From Candidatus Kuenenia stuttgartensis (lineage in GTDB: Bacteria > Planctomycetota > UBA11346): a DNA stretch of 64,000 nucleotides. This document shows positions 60,300 through 64,000 of this stretch, piece after piece (position 1 is the stretch's first letter; each line of letters opens with the position of its first letter). The DNA is taken from positions 88,073 to 152,072 of the forward strand of contig CAMCMZ010000002.1 of the NCBI GenBank assembly GCA_945876185.1, given 5' to 3'. The notes below the pieces were generated by a model. That model was not told the origin of the DNA and searched no databases. It saw only the letters and a program-made list of their open reading frames with translations. The translations under genes were made by a program, and so were the position numbers.

Positions 60300-62594
60300 T
60301 CACCCCCGCGCCGAGATCCCGTCCACCGCGACGACGCGCTCCTGTCCATCGACACGGCCGAAACGCAGGACCTCGGTCGGACACGCCTGGACGCAGGCGG
60401 AACAGCGCACGCATTCGGGGTCCTGCATGTGGTTTCCCTTGTTGGCGAAATTCATGATGTCGATGCCCTGATGGCAGACGGCGGTGCAGGCATTGCACGA
60501 GATGCACTTCTTCTGCTCGACCACGATGCGGAAGCGGCTGAAGCGGGCGTAGATGTGCATCAGCGCCGCGAGCGGGCAGGCGAAGCGGCACCACACCCGA
60601 CCCGAGTAGGCGAAGTAGAGGCCGGTGCCGAGCGCGCCGGCGAGGAAGAAGTCGACCACCGGTTTCCAACCGTGGAGGAGCGCCTCATGCCCGAGCGCAC
60701 TCGACCAGGCCCAGCCGGTCGACCAGCTCAGCACCCGCAGCACGAACAGCGCGACGGCGATGGCGAGCAGCACCTGGCCAACCAGGTTGAGGCGGTTCCA
60801 AAACCGGCCGTGCGGCATCTTCTGGCGGTGGCGATCGCCCAGCGTCTCGGCCAGGGCGCCGCACGAGCACAGCCAGCCGCAGTAGGCGCCCTTGCCCCAG
60901 CGCCAGACGATGAGCGGGATGATGACGAAGGTCTGGACCAGGCTGATCGCCAGCCACCAGCCCTGCGGCTGGTCGGTGAAGACGTTCCAGACGAAGAGCG
61001 GCCACGCGAGCAAAAATCCATACGCTCGCCAGTATTCGCGCCCGTTGGCGTCGTAGCTGGCGGCGGGAAAGAGGTTGTCGGCCGCCGTCTTCCACCAACC
61101 GCTGTCCCACGCGCCCTGATGCCCCAGCCACGGCAGGATGATCTCGGGCAGCAGGAAGAGAGGCAGGCACTGCACCAGGATCAGGGTCGTGGTTTGCAAT
61201 CGCACGTACGGCGTGCGCCGTCGCCGCATGCGATCGACGCCGAAGACCAGCACGGTCAGGCAGTAGAGCAGTGCAATGAAGAAGCCGATGCCGTTGCTGG
61301 CCGAGGCGGCCACGGTGTAGAGCAGATCGCCGAGCGGTCCGCTCTCTGCCGGCCAACTGATCTCGCGCATGCCTTCAAGCCAATGCCCGGCTGCGACGCT
61401 GGGATTCCACCACGCGTGGCCGAGCAGTCCGAACGCCTTCATGGCGTACAGGGTGGTGACCGCGAGAAAAAACGCGCCGAGTCCCATCCATACGACCGCC
61501 GAGCGTTCGCCCCGGATCGGCACGCCGCTCTTGCGGAAGAACGCGAGCGGAGCCTCACGGCCGATGAGCGCGAGCACCTCATCATTGGGCAGGCGCGCGG
61601 TGGCGCCGCCAGACACGATTTCGACCGCATCGGCGCTGATGCGCTGGAGTTTCGTGCCGAGTTTGAGCGCGAGGCTGCCACCGCCCGGCAGGATGCCGGC
61701 CCCGGCGAGCGCGATGACGCGGGCGGCATTACCGGACTTCGCCTTGGCCAGATCACTGCCACGATGGACCAGGGTCACGCGTGCGCCGGCTTCCGCGCAG
61801 GCGATGGCCGCCTCACAGGCGCTGTCGCCGCCGCCGGCCACCACCAGATCCTGGCCGTGATGATGCTTGGGATCGTGCAGACGGTTGACCACCTTGGGAA
61901 GATCCTCGCCGGGCACGCCCAGGCGGCGGAAGTTTCCGCTGCGGCCGATCGCCACGATCACCCGCCGCGCGAGCACCGGCGCGCTGTCCGGCACCATCAC
62001 CGCGAGCAGCCCGCCGCGACGTTCGACGTGGGTGACGGTGGCGGCGCGCAGCGGCAGGTCGCGGCCGGCGAGCTGCCGTTCGAGTTCCGCCAGCAGATCT
62101 TCCTTCACCGTCGCCGCGACCTGGAGTTCACCGGCTGGCCGCATGTCGACCGGATAGGTGAAGATCGGCTTGCCGGCCGGGAAGTTGGCGAGCGTCGCCA
62201 GGCGCTGGTTCGACTCGAAGATGGCGAAGCGCAGACCGCTGCCGACGAGTTCAACCGCCGCCGCCATGCCGGCCACGCCGCCGCCGATGATCGCCACGTC
62301 GAGCACATCAGCGCCGGCAGCCTGGTTTTCCCCAGCCAATTCGCGCCGGCACCGCTGGGCCGCCTTGGCGCCGGAATCGAGGGCAAACTTCAAGAGCGGC
62401 ACCCCGGTCAGGTCGCCCACCACGTTGAGACCAGGCACGCGGGTACTGCCGTCTGCCGCGACCACCGGCAGGCGTTCCGGTACGCCGGCCGGCCATTGCA
62501 GGTGCAGCCACTGCGCGAAGCGGGTGAAGAGATTGCCCGGCGCTGCTTTTCCAGCCAGCGCGGCGTGACCGGTAGGAGCGGCGATCGTGGTCAT
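60300..62594 (-). CDS. Thioredoxin-reductase-like / NosR-type ferredoxin membrane fusion
   Basis: 764 residues. A flavoprotein domain (about 95-360) has FAD-binding VAIIGGGVAGMAAAVELVGS and NADPH-binding LVVAGGGDSACEAAIACAEA. GLNVVGDLTGVPLLKFALDS lies before it, near residue 55, although this motif normally ends such domains. Then come about six membrane helices, a NosR/NapH-like block (GAYCGWLCSCGALAETLGD, RVWCRFACPLAALM) and two 4Fe-4S motifs at the C-terminus (CISCNACTAVCHQG and CVRCSACVQACPTEV). It would carry electrons between NAD(P)H and a membrane or periplasmic acceptor. Overlaps the upstream gene by ATGA. Confidence 0.82.
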   Translation of the reverse strand: MTTIAAPTGHAALAGKAAPGNLFTRFAQWLHLQWPAGVPERLPVVAADGSTRVPGLNVVGDLTGVPLLKFALDSGAKAAQRCRRELAGENQAAGADVLDVAIIGGGVAGMAAAVELVGSGLRFAIFESNQRLATLANFPAGKPIFTYPVDMRPAGELQVAATVKEDLLAELERQLAGRDLPLRAATVTHVERRGGLLAVMVPDSAPVLARRVIVAIGRSGNFRRLGVPGEDLPKVVNRLHDPKHHHGQDLVVAGGGDSACEAAIACAEAGARVTLVHRGSDLAKAKSGNAARVIALAGAGILPGGGSLALKLGTKLQRISADAVEIVSGGATARLPNDEVLALIGREAPLAFFRKSGVPIRGERSAVVWMGLGAFFLAVTTLYAMKAFGLLGHAWWNPSVAAGHWLEGMREISWPAESGPLGDLLYTVAASASNGIGFFIALLYCLTVLVFGVDRMRRRRTPYVRLQTTTLILVQCLPLFLLPEIILPWLGHQGAWDSGWWKTAADNLFPAASYDANGREYWRAYGFLLAWPLFVWNVFTDQPQGWWLAISLVQTFVIIPLIVWRWGKGAYCGWLCSCGALAETLGDRHRQKMPHGRFWNRLNLVGQVLLAIAVALFVLRVLSWSTGWAWSSALGHEALLHGWKPVVDFFLAGALGTGLYFAYSGRVWCRFACPLAALMHIYARFSRFRIVVEQKKCISCNACTAVCHQGIDIMNFANKGNHMQDPECVRCSACVQACPTEVLRFGRVDGQERVVAVDGISARG

Positions 62595-63229
62595 GGCGCA
62601 CTTTCGTGGTGGCTTGGCGCGGTCAGAAATCCTGCCGCGATGGCGGCGGCCAGGTCAGCGGCGTCATCGCAATCGGCGAGCGTGGCTCCCTGACCGTGCG
62701 CCACCCCGGCGGCGTCGAGCCGTTGCCGGCTCGCTGCCAGGATGCGTTCCGTCGACCACGGCAGCGCGTCCTCGGCGATGACCGGCACCACGGCTCGATC
62801 CCGGCAGGCCACGCCCCAATAGCCGCCGTCCTGGGCCGGGCCGAAGGCGATGGGAAAATCCTGCAAAATGTCAGCCAGCTCTGCCAAGTGATCCAGGCGC
62901 AGGCCAGGGCAGTCGGTACCGATCACCACCGCCCGATCAGCCTCGGCGAAACCCCACGCGAAGGCGGCGGCGATACGCGAGCCCAGACCGCCCTCGGGCT
63001 GCGGCCGGCGCGGCAGATGCTCCAGCCCGGTGCCGGTCCAGGCCGAGTCGTCGCCGTGGGTGAGCAGCCGCACCGGCCCGCGCCAGCCCGCCTGCGCGCG
63101 CGCGACGATGGCCAGCAACTGGCGGTAGACCGCGAGCGCTCCGGCGACGCCGATGCCAGCCGCCAACCTCGTCTTCACCCGGCCCAGCTCGGGTGCGCGT
63201 GCGAGGATGACCAGGGCGGCCTCACCCAT
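62591..63229 (-). CDS. DUF2064/TIGR04282-type glycosyltransferase
   Basis: 212 residues. LVILARAPELGRVKTRLAAG is the start of this GT-A-like family (K-T-R-L), followed by VVIGTDCPGLRLDHLAEL and FGPAQDGGYWGVAC, the sugar-nucleotide-binding blocks. The family was named from arsenosugar clusters but is also found in many other glycan pathways. It overlaps the fusion gene by ATGA and the upstream membrane glycosyltransferase gene by 8 bases, so the four genes from 64000 to 59485 form one operon. Confidence 0.88.
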   Translation of the reverse strand: MGEAALVILARAPELGRVKTRLAAGIGVAGALAVYRQLLAIVARAQAGWRGPVRLLTHGDDSAWTGTGLEHLPRRPQPEGGLGSRIAAAFAWGFAEADRAVVIGTDCPGLRLDHLAELADILQDFPIAFGPAQDGGYWGVACRDRAVVPVIAEDALPWSTERILAASRQRLDAAGVAHGQGATLADCDDAADLAAAIAAGFLTAPSHHESAP

Positions 63230-64000
63230 GCGACACCGACGCGGAACAGGTGGTACTTCCCCGACAATGCCTGGCTTCGCTGGCCAGCAGCAGCATCGCC
63301 GGCCAGTGCGCCAGGACCGTCACCCACGGCGTTTCCGTCCAGCCGCCAACCTGGGCCATCCGGATGCCATGCAGCCAGTAGATGCCGGCGCTGGCCGTCC
63401 ACACGGCCAAGGCCCAGGAATGCGTGAACGGCAGCAGCGCGACCAGGACCAGGAAATACCACGGATGCAGGGTCGGCAGGCAGATCAGCAGCAGCGCCAG
63501 CGACCAGGCGACCTTTTCGACCAGGATGGGCGATCCAGGCGGCGTCGCTGACCAGCGCCAGACCAGCCCCAAGCCAGCGACCAGGAGCAACCCCAGCACG
63601 ACGCGCACCGCCTGCTCAACCCAGGCGGGCTCCACGAAGGCGCGCAGCAGCCAGCGCAGGCCGGGATCGAGCACGCCGTGGAAATGCCGATCGCCGCCAA
63701 AAGTGAGGAAGCTCGCGACCAGCCCCGATCCGGCAGCGGCAAACGGCAGGTAGGCGAGCACGGGCAGCAGCAGCACCAGCCACCAGCCGCGCCAGCGCCC
63801 GGCGTGCAGCACCGGCAGCAGGGCGACCACCGCGAACGGCTTGGCGAGGCAGGCGAGCGCGGTCAGTCCGGCCGCGAGCCGATGGCGCACGCTGGCCGCA
63901 GCGTGGAGCGCCAGGAGCAGCAGCACGCACATGATCAGATCGTTGTGCGACTCGCCGCTGCCGAAGATCGCCAGGACCGGATTCCACGCGACGATCACGA
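63222..64000 (-). CDS. GT87/GT-C-like membrane glycosyltransferase, 5' part outside window
   Basis: The frame is open to the window edge, so the N-terminus is missing. The visible 258 residues are almost wholly hydrophobic with about eight helices. WNPVLAIFGSGESHNDLIM near the edge matches the NPxxxxFGxxGHxD segment of GT87/DUF2029 polyprenol-phosphate-mannose-dependent transferases, and LPTLHPWYFLVLVALLPF is the late PWY block. It probably uses a lipid-linked sugar in the membrane. Overlaps the DUF2064 gene by 8 bases. Confidence 0.75.
   Translation of the reverse strand, partial: VIVAWNPVLAIFGSGESHNDLIMCVLLLLALHAAASVRHRLAAGLTALACLAKPFAVVALLPVLHAGRWRGWWLVLLLPVLAYLPFAAAGSGLVASFLTFGGDRHFHGVLDPGLRWLLRAFVEPAWVEQAVRVVLGLLLVAGLGLVWRWSATPPGSPILVEKVAWSLALLLICLPTLHPWYFLVLVALLPFTHSWALAVWTASAGIYWLHGIRMAQVGGWTETPWVTVLAHWPAMLLLASEARHCRGSTTCSASVSHG

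Noticed and set aside
59485-60669. 394-residue ORF start for the SprA-related gene
   Set aside because: The first 124 residues are out-of-frame translation of the ferredoxin fusion; ATG 60297 is the credible start.
60429-62693. 754-residue plus-strand ORF
   Set aside because: Antisense to the flavoprotein-ferredoxin fusion.

Overview
The window reads as chromosomal DNA from a high-GC, Gram-negative bacterium. A secretin, an outer-membrane-type beta-barrel and periplasmic beta-propellers show the double membrane. Several features suggest the Planctomycetota-Verrucomicrobiota-Lentisphaerota (PVC) group: PQQ-like propellers with W-x-x-W-x-G starts, a DUF5703 plus F5/8 type C protein, and a PilQ/M/N/O/P-type operon with the secretin gene first, resembling the Amuc_1098-1102 type. 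The species cannot be named from the sequence alone. Coding is dense, and because of the GC content nearly every gene has a long antisense shadow ORF.

Layout. 0-5 kb: a partial ORF6N gene, pheS, a UvrD/PcrA helicase, and a PIN-toxin/Phd-type antitoxin pair with a TGTACA operator. 5-8.4 kb: a secreted protein, an AMP-forming ligase with a small DMT-type membrane protein, and an orphan hypothetical gene, interspersed with palindromic intergenic repeats. 8.5-21.8 kb: one minus-strand run of eleven genes, with five ATGA start/stop overlaps among them. In transcription order these are two exported PQQ-like propellers, a DUF3311 protein, a sodium:solute symporter, a LuxE/PaaK-type acyl-activating enzyme, a LuxC-like acyl reductase, an iron alcohol dehydrogenase, a HemN-like radical SAM protein, a chorismate-lyase-like protein, a halogenase-like flavoprotein and a hotdog thioesterase. 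I consider this the most interesting system here. It looks like an uncharacterised pathway that activates a (perhaps aromatic) carboxylic acid and reduces it to an alcohol, tied to uptake and periplasmic quinoprotein-like proteins. 22-25.7 kb: menE-menC-menA for menaquinone.

26-36 kb is accessory and partly decayed: a sialate O-acetylesterase, an aldehyde dehydrogenase homologue lacking both catalytic residues, a Dus tRNA enzyme, a frameshifted DUF5703 + F5/8C gene, an AraC relic, and a PhyH dioxygenase divergent from an intact AraC regulator. 36-43 kb: an aldo/keto reductase, phosphoglycolate phosphatase, leucyl/phenylalanyl transferase, a TetR regulator, an M3 oligopeptidase, a CsbD-like protein and an NtrC-type sigma-54 activator.

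44-51 kb is the pilus/secretion-type operon: secretin, PilM-PilN fusion, PilO-like protein and two tandem paralogous PilP/GspC-like proteins. It has no pilin or ATPase gene nearby. 51-64 kb: gcvT, metG, a beta-barrel, rpe, a dGTPase-like gene, GNAT, GH28, a SprA-related protein, a thioredoxin-reductase/NosR-type ferredoxin fusion, a DUF2064 glycosyltransferase and a partial GT-C/GT87-type membrane protein.

Three dispersed inverted-repeat elements (near 5.9, 39.2 and 56.2 kb) share the arm GGCCACAAAGAGCACAAAG. They appear to be a mobile or amplified non-coding family of this genome.
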